DNA of 64,000 nucleotides from an uncultured Lentisphaerota bacterium. Lineage in GTDB: Bacteria > Verrucomicrobiota > Kiritimatiellia > CAIQIC01. A program made the translations under genes and the position numbers. The notes under the pieces are model-generated. The model worked only from the letters and a program-made list of their open reading frames with translations, searched no databases and was not told the DNA's origin. Below, piece after piece: positions 17,363-25,464 of the stretch. The stretch covers positions 1 to 64,000 of the forward strand of contig CAITZM010000033.1 in assembly GCA_903896925.1 (NCBI GenBank). Reading direction: 5' to 3'. Within the stretch, counting starts at the first letter, position 1, and every line of letters starts with the position of its first letter.

Positions 17363-17407
17363 CGGCTGCCTTTCACAGGACCATTCCATTCCGCCCGCCA
17401 CAAGGGG

Positions 17408-19258
17408 TCACGGTGCCGGTTTGGCCGCGAGGTCGTCGAGGACGGCGAGCAGGGTTTGATAGTTGTCCACGAGCAGGCCTTCGTAACCGTGCCCGCCGCC
17501 CTTCCAGTCGCGCCAGTCGCGCGAGCGGCCGCTGGCGTCGAAGCCCTGAAATTCACCGCGCGCGTAGCCGGCGAGCATCGGGTGGAAGATCCTCCGCGCA
17601 TCGGCGGCGCGGCCGAGCCGGTAGAGCGCCTTGACCGTGTAGTAGCTCCAGCAGCCCGTCGCGCCGCCGTTCTCGTAGAACTGGAAGCCGTCGCTGCCGT
17701 CATCGAGCAGCGGCTCGCCGGTGCGCTCCGGTGCGTTATGCTCGAAGACGTAATCGTTTTTCTTCACCGGCACGAGATTGCCCGGCAGGCCCAGGCTGAA
17801 GTTCGTGTAGCCGACCGCCTGCATTTTGGCGAGCAGGTGATCCATGACGGAGTTCGCAGCCGCGTCGTCGAGCAGGCCGTAGGTGATGGCGACGCCCTGC
17901 ACGAAGGTGAACCAGTAATCATGGAGCTGGCCGTCGGCGCTCTTCCATCCGGCGAGCACTCCGGTGGCGGGGTTCAAAAATGTTTTCGTGTAGTTGGCGC
18001 GCAGCAGCGCGGCTTTTTCCGCGAAGAACCGTGCGTCGTCCGCGTGGCCCAGCTGGTTCGCGAGCCCGCCGAAGCGCGTTGCGGCGTGATAGGCGAGCGC
18101 GTTCGCGTAGGCGTCCTCGTGGCCGAAGTTGATGGTGTCCCACCAGTTCGCCGGGCGCATGTCGCGGCGCGGACGGTCGCCGAAATTGCCGCTGCCGGGA
18201 TATTCGAGCAGGCCGTTGCCGTCCTTGTCGGAGGCGAGCATCTCGCGGCCCCACGCGAGCAGCTTGGCGTAGTTGGCGCGCGCCCAAGGCAGGTCCTTGC
18301 TGCCATCCAGGTAGTCGCACGCGGCGATCAGGAACGACGGCAGCGAGTCGAGCGAGGTGCGCGGCGTCTTCCAGCTGATGATATCGGCGTCGCTGTCGCC
18401 GGGGCCGTAGCCGATCTGGCCGTAGCCCTTCGCGCCGGCGAGGTAGCGGTCGAGCGTCATGCGCACCAGGTCGAGGCACGTGAGCCCGTCGGCCAGCGGC
18501 GGCGTGTGCACCGCGAGGCTGGAATATTCGAAGAGCGTGAACGCGCACGGATCGCTGGAGGCGTTGTTCGCGAGCATCTGCAGGCGCGGATTGACCTGGA
18601 ACATATTGAGCCAATCGCGGCGGAAGCCGTCATACAATGCGTCCTGCTCGTGGCCCGGCACCGGCGGATGGATGGCGACGACCTCGAGGCGGTACTCGAC
18701 GTGCTTCTGCTCCCCGCTCGCCGGCGGGAATGCAATATGGACGAAGGCCGGCTTCGTGCGGCGGCGCGCGTCATAGTCGAGCTTCAGTCCGGGCGTGCTG
18801 CTCGTGATGCGCACCGTGCCCATGTCCGGCAGGTGCAGGACGCACGGCAGGCTCATGCGCCGCTCGCCGGACTGCATCAGCCCGAGCAGCGTCGCGTGGT
18901 TCTCGTGCTGGTTGAACTGCAGCACCAGCGGCGGCGCGCCGGCGACGAAGTCCGACGAGAGCGTCAGGGCTTTTTCCGCACACGCGACACGCCACAGCGG
19001 CTGCCCGTTCAGCGTGTAGGTGAAGGCGTCCGGCTTCGTCAAGCCCTGCAGCGCGGCGTTGGTGACGGCCAACACGGGGTTCTGTTGGACCTTGCCCTGG
19101 CCGAGCGAGTCCACGGAGAAAAAGGTGAAGGCCGGCGTCGTCGGCGCGAAGCCCACGGCGAGGTGTTGCGATTGGTAGTCCGGCGGAACCGCACGCGCCT
19201 GGATGGCGGTCGCTGCCATCAGCAGCGCAGCGAACGTAAGCAATTGTTTCCGTCTCAT
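17408..19258 (-). CDS. Secreted six-hairpin glycosidase-like protein
   Basis: A 616-residue exported protein. The ATG at 19258 follows GGAGGA and yields a signal peptide (MRRKQLLTFAALLMAATAIQARA). An N-terminal beta-rich domain is followed by an alpha-helical region with GYGQIGYGPGDSDADIISWKTPRTSLDSLPSF, NWWDTINFGHEDAYANALAYHAATRFGG and a C-terminal DWKGGGHGYEG. This resembles the (alpha/alpha)6 barrel of GH63/GH78-like families. I cannot assign a GH number. The Asp/Glu-rich loops are suitable for an inverting glycosidase. It lies 45 bp upstream of the heparinase-like gene. Confidence 0.6.
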   Translation of the reverse strand: MRRKQLLTFAALLMAATAIQARAVPPDYQSQHLAVGFAPTTPAFTFFSVDSLGQGKVQQNPVLAVTNAALQGLTKPDAFTYTLNGQPLWRVACAEKALTLSSDFVAGAPPLVLQFNQHENHATLLGLMQSGERRMSLPCVLHLPDMGTVRITSSTPGLKLDYDARRRTKPAFVHIAFPPASGEQKHVEYRLEVVAIHPPVPGHEQDALYDGFRRDWLNMFQVNPRLQMLANNASSDPCAFTLFEYSSLAVHTPPLADGLTCLDLVRMTLDRYLAGAKGYGQIGYGPGDSDADIISWKTPRTSLDSLPSFLIAACDYLDGSKDLPWARANYAKLLAWGREMLASDKDGNGLLEYPGSGNFGDRPRRDMRPANWWDTINFGHEDAYANALAYHAATRFGGLANQLGHADDARFFAEKAALLRANYTKTFLNPATGVLAGWKSADGQLHDYWFTFVQGVAITYGLLDDAAANSVMDHLLAKMQAVGYTNFSLGLPGNLVPVKKNDYVFEHNAPERTGEPLLDDGSDGFQFYENGGATGCWSYYTVKALYRLGRAADARRIFHPMLAGYARGEFQGFDASGRSRDWRDWKGGGHGYEGLLVDNYQTLLAVLDDLAAKPAP

Positions 19259-19415
19259 GCCCTGTCCTCCGCTTGGTATGATGAGTTGTGCAAACCGCAT
19301 GAAGAAATAGCACGGCGCCCGGGTGGTGTGCCAGCCTGCTGCAAAGCCTCGCCACCGACGCCCGGCCGTGCATCTTTTCTGGTCACGATCATTCCGATCC
19401 GCGATGACACGATGG

Positions 19416-20270
19416 TCAGGTGGCAACAGAATGACCCTTTTTCAGTTCCAACATCTGTGGATCGACAATCCAGCCTTCAAATTTATCGCAACCCTCGGGT
19501 ATGCCATCGGGCGGCATGGTGCAACGGGCGGACCAGGCTGCCTGCACCGAGCAAAGCAAGGCGTCCAGCGTATCGCCCGTCGGATCTTCGCTCGCCGACG
19601 CTTGTATTTGGCGAGGCAGGCGCAGCCGGAAACCAAAATCTTCCTGCACATGCGCCTGAAGGCCATCCAGAATCCTGTCCCGGGTTGCCTTGCGCTCCGT
19701 CGTTTGATGGCGGCGCTCGTCGGTTTTGTACTTTCCGCCGGCCGCATATCGGGCCGCCACGAGCTTAGGGTAGGCCTCGATGGCAACCCGCGGGTCCGGC
19801 CTCGGACACATCGGCAGGATGGAGACACCCGCCGCGTATAAGCGTGGCGCACCGCCGTGGAACATCTTGGCCACGGGTACCCCGTAAAGCATCATCGGGC
19901 TGCAGGCGCTGGCGAGGCGGTCTGTTTCCCTCCGGTGTTGCTTGTCGCCATAGGGACGATGCCGTCGATACTCGGTCAACCACTCCGCAAAGGCGGCACC
20001 ACTGCGCTGTGCCACCCAAGAAACGAACGTCGGCCAGTCCTCCTGTCCCCGGCGTTGCTCGGCGAGCAGGCGGCGCGGCTGGCCAAAGGGAAAGTCAAAG
20101 CCCGCCCGCCACGGGCCTGGACGATGCAGGAAAGCCTCAAACTCCGGAAACGAGTTGAACCGTTCCACCGTCTCCACGCTCAAGCGCCCGCCTTCCAGTT
20201 GCGCCCCGGCGCAGGTGATGGGTTTGCGGCGGCCGGGCACACTGGTGAAATCGAGTCCGTAAATATGCAT
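19416..20270 (-). CDS. DUF429-family protein
   Basis: A 284-residue protein without signal peptide. Its N-terminus (MHIYGLDFTSVPGRRKPI) and the acidic/His positions in GFDFPFGQPR and DTLDALLCSVQAAW match DUF429, a family predicted from its RNase H-like fold to be a nuclease. It does not fit the surrounding exported saccharolytic enzymes and is the only clearly non-carbohydrate cytoplasmic gene in this stretch. It begins 16 bp after the sulfatase stop, so it may simply be read through with the cluster. Confidence 0.75.
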   Translation of the reverse strand: MHIYGLDFTSVPGRRKPITCAGAQLEGGRLSVETVERFNSFPEFEAFLHRPGPWRAGFDFPFGQPRRLLAEQRRGQEDWPTFVSWVAQRSGAAFAEWLTEYRRHRPYGDKQHRRETDRLASACSPMMLYGVPVAKMFHGGAPRLYAAGVSILPMCPRPDPRVAIEAYPKLVAARYAAGGKYKTDERRHQTTERKATRDRILDGLQAHVQEDFGFRLRLPRQIQASASEDPTGDTLDALLCSVQAAWSARCTMPPDGIPEGCDKFEGWIVDPQMLELKKGHSVAT

Positions 20271-20286
20271 CAGGCCCGCCGCGTGT

Positions 20287-21759
20287 TTATCGCTTGAGCT
20301 TCAATTCGTCCATCCGCGCCTGCATGCGCGCGGCGATGTCGGGATGCCGCTCGATGACATTGGTGTGCTGAGGCAAATCGTCTTTGAGGTTATAGAGCTG
20401 CGCCTTGGGCGCGTCGGGTTTGATCTGGCCCTGCGCATCCACGTCGCTGTTGGTCAGGCCCAGCTTGGCATAGGGCGCGCCCCACTGCGGGCCGGGCGGG
20501 ACCTGCACGGTCATGCCGGCGGAACCTTGCTTGGGGATATACAGCCAGTCGCCCTGCCGCAGCGCGTGGCCGCCGGTGCCGAGGAACGAGGCCTCGGTGC
20601 GCTTCACCGGCGCGTGCGCGGGATCGGTGAACGCCGCGAGTTCGCTCGCGCCATCGGGCGAGGCGCCGTCGGGCAGTTTTGCGCCCACGGCTTCCGCCAG
20701 GGTCGCCATGCAATCCACCTGCGTGAACAGCGGCGCACGCAGGCTGCCCGACGGGATGCGGCCGGGCCAGCGCGCGAGCAGCGGTATGCGGTGACCGGCT
20801 TCCCATGCATCGGTCTTCTGCCCAAGCAGCACGCTGTTGGGCCGGTGGGCCGAGGTCAGCACGTCGTTGTTGAGCACCGCACCGTTGTCGCTGGTGAAGA
20901 TGACCAGCGTGTTCTGTGCGAGGCCCCGCTTCTCCAGCGCATCGAGCACCAGCCCCAGGCAGTGATCGAGCTGCTGGACGTAATCGCCGTAGAGCTTGGC
21001 GCCGCTCTTCCCTCGAAATTCCGGTGCGGGATCAATGGGGACATGCGGCGCGGCGAACGCGAGGTACAGGAAGAACGGCGTATCCCGGGTCTGCTGCGCG
21101 AAGAACTGCGCCGCCTTCTCCGCGAGGATGAAATCAATTTGATCATCGGGCCGCGCCTGCTGTGCCGCCGCGCCGCCGGTCATGACGCCGTGCGGGCCCT
21201 TCGACTTATCGATGCGGATCGGGTCGGCGGGATCGAGTCCGACGACCTTGTGATTCTCGACAAACACCAATGGCGGCTCGTTGTGCGTCTTGGGCGTGCC
21301 AAAGAAATAATCGAAGCCAATCTCCAATGGGCCGGGCTTCAGCTCCTGGTTCCAGTCCGGATCGCCGTTGCGACCGAACCCGTTATGCCATTTGCCCAGC
21401 GCGGCGGTGCGGTAGCCGGCGGACTTCAGCAGCGCAGGCAGCGTGACCTGGCCCTCGTGGAAATAGAGCGAGTAGTCGTTCTTCCGCTTCGCATGCTGGA
21501 GCAGGGTGCCGGAGAGGATCGCGTAGCGCGAGGGATTGCAGACGCCGCAAGTCGAGTGCGCGTCGGTAAACCGCACGCCCTCGCGCGCGAGCTGATCCAT
21601 GCGCGGCGTCTGGATCTTGGTCGCGCCATAGCAGCCCACATCGCCCCAGCCGAGGTCGTCGGCGATGATGAACAAGATGTTCGGGCGCGACACTCCGGCG
21701 GCAAACGCCGCCGCAGCCATCGCCATCCATAACGAAAATCCGCCGGCCAGTTTCCTCAT
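20287..21759 (-). CDS. Type I sulfatase (arylsulfatase family)
   Basis: A 490-residue secreted sulfatase. A signal peptide (MRKLAGGFSLWMAMAAAAFA) is followed by the metal-binding ADD near residues 33-35. The formylglycine motif is CNPSR (Cys74), in CGVCNPSRYAILSG, then KWHNGFG, and FTSDNGA farther on. It would hydrolyse sulfate esters on a carbohydrate after Cys74 is converted to formylglycine. The 490-residue length is normal. The gene lies 13 bp downstream of a TIM-barrel glycosidase gene, consistent with removal of sulfate from the same substrate. Confidence 0.93.
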   Translation of the reverse strand: MRKLAGGFSLWMAMAAAAFAAGVSRPNILFIIADDLGWGDVGCYGATKIQTPRMDQLAREGVRFTDAHSTCGVCNPSRYAILSGTLLQHAKRKNDYSLYFHEGQVTLPALLKSAGYRTAALGKWHNGFGRNGDPDWNQELKPGPLEIGFDYFFGTPKTHNEPPLVFVENHKVVGLDPADPIRIDKSKGPHGVMTGGAAAQQARPDDQIDFILAEKAAQFFAQQTRDTPFFLYLAFAAPHVPIDPAPEFRGKSGAKLYGDYVQQLDHCLGLVLDALEKRGLAQNTLVIFTSDNGAVLNNDVLTSAHRPNSVLLGQKTDAWEAGHRIPLLARWPGRIPSGSLRAPLFTQVDCMATLAEAVGAKLPDGASPDGASELAAFTDPAHAPVKRTEASFLGTGGHALRQGDWLYIPKQGSAGMTVQVPPGPQWGAPYAKLGLTNSDVDAQGQIKPDAPKAQLYNLKDDLPQHTNVIERHPDIAARMQARMDELKLKR

Positions 21760-21772
21760 GGGCTTGTTCCTT

Positions 21773-22894
21773 TCAGGGCGTGCCGGCTTTGCCGGTCACC
21801 CGCTTGATATAGGTTGTCTCGGCTGGATCAAACGGCGTGCCGTCGCGCCGCACAATGTCGTGGAACCACAGCTTGGGCTCCGGGGCCGGCTCCGGTTTCT
21901 CCCATGTATTCCACGCGAAGCGCGTGTTCGACTTGCCCGTCACAAAGCCCCAGTTGTAGGCGGCGACCTTCTGCTCCTTGAAGTAGCCCAGGATCGGGTC
22001 GAACCGGCTCTCGCGGCGTTTCATATATTCCGAACAGAGGATCGGGCGGCCTTGCGGACGCAGATAGGCGATCCACTTTTTCACGGCGTCCAGCCCTCCA
22101 TAGTTGTGGAAGCTGAACACGTCCGACTCGGCCAGTTGCACGCGCTCGATTGCATGCAGCTTGGTGGCATCGGGCTTGGGACCAAGCCACGGCGCGGAGG
22201 TCAGCGGCTGCGAAGGCTGCGCGGCGCGGGCCCACGCGAACGCCTGCGGCAGCAACGCGGCCACCAGGTCCTGCTTGTTGCGCGGCTCCTGCGCACCGTA
22301 GCTGGAGCCGTTGGTGTTGTCCGGCTCGTTCCAGACGTCCCACAGGTGGACACGCCGGTCATCCTTGAAGCGGCCGACGACGCCCTTGACGTAGGCCTCG
22401 AGCAGCTTGTAGCGCGCGGGATCTTGCAGGTCGGCCGCGCCCGGCGACTGCACCCAGCCGGAGTTGTGGACGCCCGGACGCGGCTCGTGCTGCCGGCCCA
22501 GCTTCGGGAATGGATCCCAGCAGCTGTCGAACAGGACGAACATCGCGCCGATCTTATGCCGGTCGGCGATGGCGAGGAACTGGTCCATCCGCTTGAGGAA
22601 ACCTTCCGGGTCCTGCTCCCAAAGCTGGTGATGGAGGAAGACGCGCATGGAGTTGAAACCGAGCTGTTCGGCCCAGCCGAGTTCCTTGTCAATCTGCGCC
22701 GGGTCAAAGGTGTCGGCTTGCCACATCTCCAGCTGGTTGATGGCGTTCTCCGGCAGGTAGTTGCAGCCCGCGAGCCAGCCGGTTTTCTCCAGCCAGGCCT
22801 GCGCCTTCTCGGCGGGCCAGCGCTCGGCAGCCGGCGTGACACCGGTTAGTACGAACATCGCGAGCATCGCTTTCAGCAGACCTGCAGTCTTCAT
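21773..22894 (-). CDS. Secreted TIM-barrel glycoside hydrolase (GH5-like), paralog 1
   Basis: A 373-residue exported protein with signal peptide MKTAGLLKAMLAMFVLTGVTPA. The clan-A pattern is clear: DVWNEPDN supplies the probable acid/base Glu190, and RPILCSEYM near residue 280 supplies the nucleophile Glu. NQLEMWQADTFDPAQID and NSMRVFLHHQLWEQD are shared with the adjacent gene 22917-24053, so the two are tandem paralogs. Proteins of this type are often named 1,4-beta-xylanase or cellulase-like in annotations, but the real substrate is not established. It is 22 bp from its paralog and 13 bp from the sulfatase. Confidence 0.78.
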   Translation of the reverse strand: MKTAGLLKAMLAMFVLTGVTPAAERWPAEKAQAWLEKTGWLAGCNYLPENAINQLEMWQADTFDPAQIDKELGWAEQLGFNSMRVFLHHQLWEQDPEGFLKRMDQFLAIADRHKIGAMFVLFDSCWDPFPKLGRQHEPRPGVHNSGWVQSPGAADLQDPARYKLLEAYVKGVVGRFKDDRRVHLWDVWNEPDNTNGSSYGAQEPRNKQDLVAALLPQAFAWARAAQPSQPLTSAPWLGPKPDATKLHAIERVQLAESDVFSFHNYGGLDAVKKWIAYLRPQGRPILCSEYMKRRESRFDPILGYFKEQKVAAYNWGFVTGKSNTRFAWNTWEKPEPAPEPKLWFHDIVRRDGTPFDPAETTYIKRVTGKAGTP

Positions 22895-22916
22895 GGTTCT
22901 TGCTCCTCCGGGTTTA

Positions 22917-24053
22917 TCACTTGCCGCTCATGATCCGGCGAATGTAATCGGTTTCGTCTATCAAATAGGGCGCGCCATCGGGGTGGAGCATACACGTATT
23001 CCAAACCGCCGGCGCGGCAGAAAAAACCTGTCGCCAGGATTCCACCGGATAGATCGTCTGCGTGCGACCATTGACCAGGTCCCAGCAGTAGGCGGCGACC
23101 TTTTGCTCGCGCATGAAACCCAGCAGCGGGTCGAAGTGGCCGCCGCCCGGCCGTGCCATGTATTCCGTGCAGAGCAGCGGCCGGCCCAGCCGCTGGAGCG
23201 ACCGCACCACCCGCTGGAATTCGACGGTCGGACTGTAGCTGTGGAAGGAAACCACATCGCTGTTGGCCTGCTGCACCTGTTTTGTTTCATCAAGTGCATC
23301 AAGCCGGCCGCTGTCGCGCCACACGGCGGAGGTCAACGGCTGTGCGGGGTTTGCTTCGCGCGCCCAGACGAAGGCTGCTTTCAACAGAGGGAGGACCAGT
23401 TCCGGCTTGTGGCGCGGCTCCGGCGGCATCTCGCGCACGCCGCCATCGAAGTTGTCCGGCTCATTCCACACATCCCAAGCGAGCACGCGCCGGTCGTTGG
23501 CGAAACGTTTGAGCACGCCCTGCACATAAGGCTTCAGGTGAGCCTGCTGCGCGGAATCCTGCAATACAGCCAGGCCGGGCGACTGCAGCCAGAGGGCATT
23601 GTGCGTGTGCGGACGCGGCGCGGGTTGCGAACCCCACCGAGGGCACGGATTCCAACACGAATCAAAGAAGACGAACAGGGTCTTGATGCCGTGGCGGTCA
23701 GCGAGGGCGAGGTACCGATCCATGCGCTCGAGCAGGCCGGCGCTGTCATGCTTCCACAACAGGTCATGCAGAAAGACCCGCATCGTATTGAAGCCCAGCG
23801 CCTGCGCATAGCCGAGTTCGCGATCGATCGTCGCCGCATCAAAAGACTCCGCGCGCCACATCTCGAGCTGGTTGCCGGCGGTGCTGGGGGAGAAGTTCGC
23901 CCCGGCCAGAAACGGTTGCTGCGCAGACCATGCTTGCGCGCGTTCCTTGCTCCAGCGGCCGGGCGCGTCGGCCAGCGACGAGGCGCCTGCGCCCCCTCGC
24001 AGCGGGCACATGGCCAGCCAACCGGTCAACAGGATGAGCAGACGGGCGGTCAT
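22917..24053 (-). CDS. Secreted TIM-barrel glycoside hydrolase (GH5-like), paralog 2
   Basis: A 378-residue protein parallel to the downstream paralog: NQLEMWRAESFDAATID, NTMRVFLHDLLWKHD, FDSCWNPCPRWG, DVWNEPDN (acid/base Glu198) and RPLLCTEYMARPGG (nucleophile). The N-terminus is hydrophobic (TARLLILLTGWLAMCPLRGGAGA) and fits a signal peptide. The start codon overlaps the stop of the upstream sulfatase gene in an ATGA, which suggests translational coupling. Divergence from the paralog at substrate loops suggests the pair act on different linkages or positions. Confidence 0.78.
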   Translation of the reverse strand: MTARLLILLTGWLAMCPLRGGAGASSLADAPGRWSKERAQAWSAQQPFLAGANFSPSTAGNQLEMWRAESFDAATIDRELGYAQALGFNTMRVFLHDLLWKHDSAGLLERMDRYLALADRHGIKTLFVFFDSCWNPCPRWGSQPAPRPHTHNALWLQSPGLAVLQDSAQQAHLKPYVQGVLKRFANDRRVLAWDVWNEPDNFDGGVREMPPEPRHKPELVLPLLKAAFVWAREANPAQPLTSAVWRDSGRLDALDETKQVQQANSDVVSFHSYSPTVEFQRVVRSLQRLGRPLLCTEYMARPGGGHFDPLLGFMREQKVAAYCWDLVNGRTQTIYPVESWRQVFSAAPAVWNTCMLHPDGAPYLIDETDYIRRIMSGK

Positions 24054-25432
24054 GGGTGCTTCGGTGCCTGTTTCTCGGCCGCTTGGCCGGCGTGCTTGCG
24101 CGGGGCGGGCGGGATGACCTGCGGTTTTAGGCTCGCGCGCCAGGTCTCGAGCGCGGCGCGCAGGACCTCGCGTCTTGCCGGCTCCTGCGCAGCCAGGTCC
24201 GTGGCTTCGCCGGGATCGTTGGCGAGGTTGAACAGCTCCTGCCGGTTCGCGCCTTCTTCATCGAGCACTACGAGCTTCCAGTCCCCCTGCCGCACAGCGG
24301 AAAGATGTGCCGCCGGCGTGCCTTGCTCCCGCGCGCGGCGCCACTGGGCATGGTCGGTGGTGCGCCAGAACAGGGCGGTGTGCGGCACGGCGTTGCTGGT
24401 GCCGTCGAGAAACGGCAACAGGTTGACCCCGTCGGTCACACCCAGTGCGCCGCCCGCCGCCGCCAGGCAGGTCGGCATCACATCCAGCGTCGCCACCGGC
24501 GCGGCATACGTGCGGCCGGCGGGCAGCGTGCCCGGCCAGTGCACCACGAACGGCACGCGCACGCCGCCCTCGTAGAGGTCGAACTTCTGTCCGCGATACG
24601 GCGTGTTCCGTGTGCCCAGCACCAGCGGTTCGCCGCCGTTGTCGCTGAGGAAAAAGGTGAGCGTCCGCTCCGTGAGGCCGGCGTCCTGCAGGGCCTGCCG
24701 CAGGCGGCCGAGGTTTTCATCGAGGTTGCTGATGATGGCGGCGGCCATCTGGCGCTTCGGGTCCAGGTGCGCGAACCTGGCGAGGTCGGCAGGTTTGGCC
24801 TCCTGCTTCAGGTGCGCCGCGGTATAGGCGAGATGCAGAAAGAAGGGCTTGTCCTTCCAGGCGCGGAGACGCTCGCACGCCTCGGCGGTGAGCAGGTCCG
24901 TGCCGTAGCCCGGGCAAACCTGCTCGACACCGTTGCGCGAATAGGTGGGATCCACATAGGAACCGAAGGCCCCGAAGTAGCCGAAGAACTCATCGAAGCC
25001 GCGGTTGCGCGGCGCATACTCGAACTTCAGGCCCTTGCCGAGATGCCACTTGCCGACCAGCGCGGTGGCGTAGCCGGCCTCGCGCAATTTCTCCGGCAGC
25101 GTGGGGATGCTCCGTTCCAGCCCGGTATGCGCCGTGTCGAAGGGCCGGTTGTCCTCGTAGCCCAGCCGCTGCGGATAGCGCCCGGTCAGCAGCATCGCGC
25201 GCGTCGGCGCGCACATCGGCTGCACGTAGCCGGCGGTGCAGACCACGCCCTCGCGCGCGAGACGGTCCAGGTTGGGCGTGGGGATGTCCCGCGCGCCGCA
25301 GAAGCCGAGATCGCCCACGCCGATATCGTCCACGACGATGAGCAGGACGTTGGGCTTGGAGGGGGCCACGGGCGCGGCGCCGGCCGGTGCCAGCCAGAAC
25401 GCTGCACACAACATCAGGAGGACACGTTTCAT
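24050..25432 (-). CDS. Type I sulfatase
   Basis: A 460-residue secreted sulfatase from the ATG at 25432, giving a signal peptide (MKRVLLMLCAAFWLAPAGA). Metal-binding VDD lies near residues 34-36 and the formylglycine motif CAPTR begins at Cys74 (QPMCAPTRAML). KWHLGKG and FLSDNGG follow. The track ORF begins 26 codons earlier without signal-peptide features. Its stop overlaps the start of the next gene by 4 nt. A TTCCAAGCCTTGGAA palindrome lies 73-87 bp before the start, inside the 3' end of the upstream sulfatase gene. Confidence 0.92.
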   Translation of the reverse strand: MKRVLLMLCAAFWLAPAGAAPVAPSKPNVLLIVVDDIGVGDLGFCGARDIPTPNLDRLAREGVVCTAGYVQPMCAPTRAMLLTGRYPQRLGYEDNRPFDTAHTGLERSIPTLPEKLREAGYATALVGKWHLGKGLKFEYAPRNRGFDEFFGYFGAFGSYVDPTYSRNGVEQVCPGYGTDLLTAEACERLRAWKDKPFFLHLAYTAAHLKQEAKPADLARFAHLDPKRQMAAAIISNLDENLGRLRQALQDAGLTERTLTFFLSDNGGEPLVLGTRNTPYRGQKFDLYEGGVRVPFVVHWPGTLPAGRTYAAPVATLDVMPTCLAAAGGALGVTDGVNLLPFLDGTSNAVPHTALFWRTTDHAQWRRAREQGTPAAHLSAVRQGDWKLVVLDEEGANRQELFNLANDPGEATDLAAQEPARREVLRAALETWRASLKPQVIPPAPRKHAGQAAEKQAPKHP

Positions 25433-25464
25433 GGAGCTTCTTTCGCCCGAAGGCTCACCCGCCG

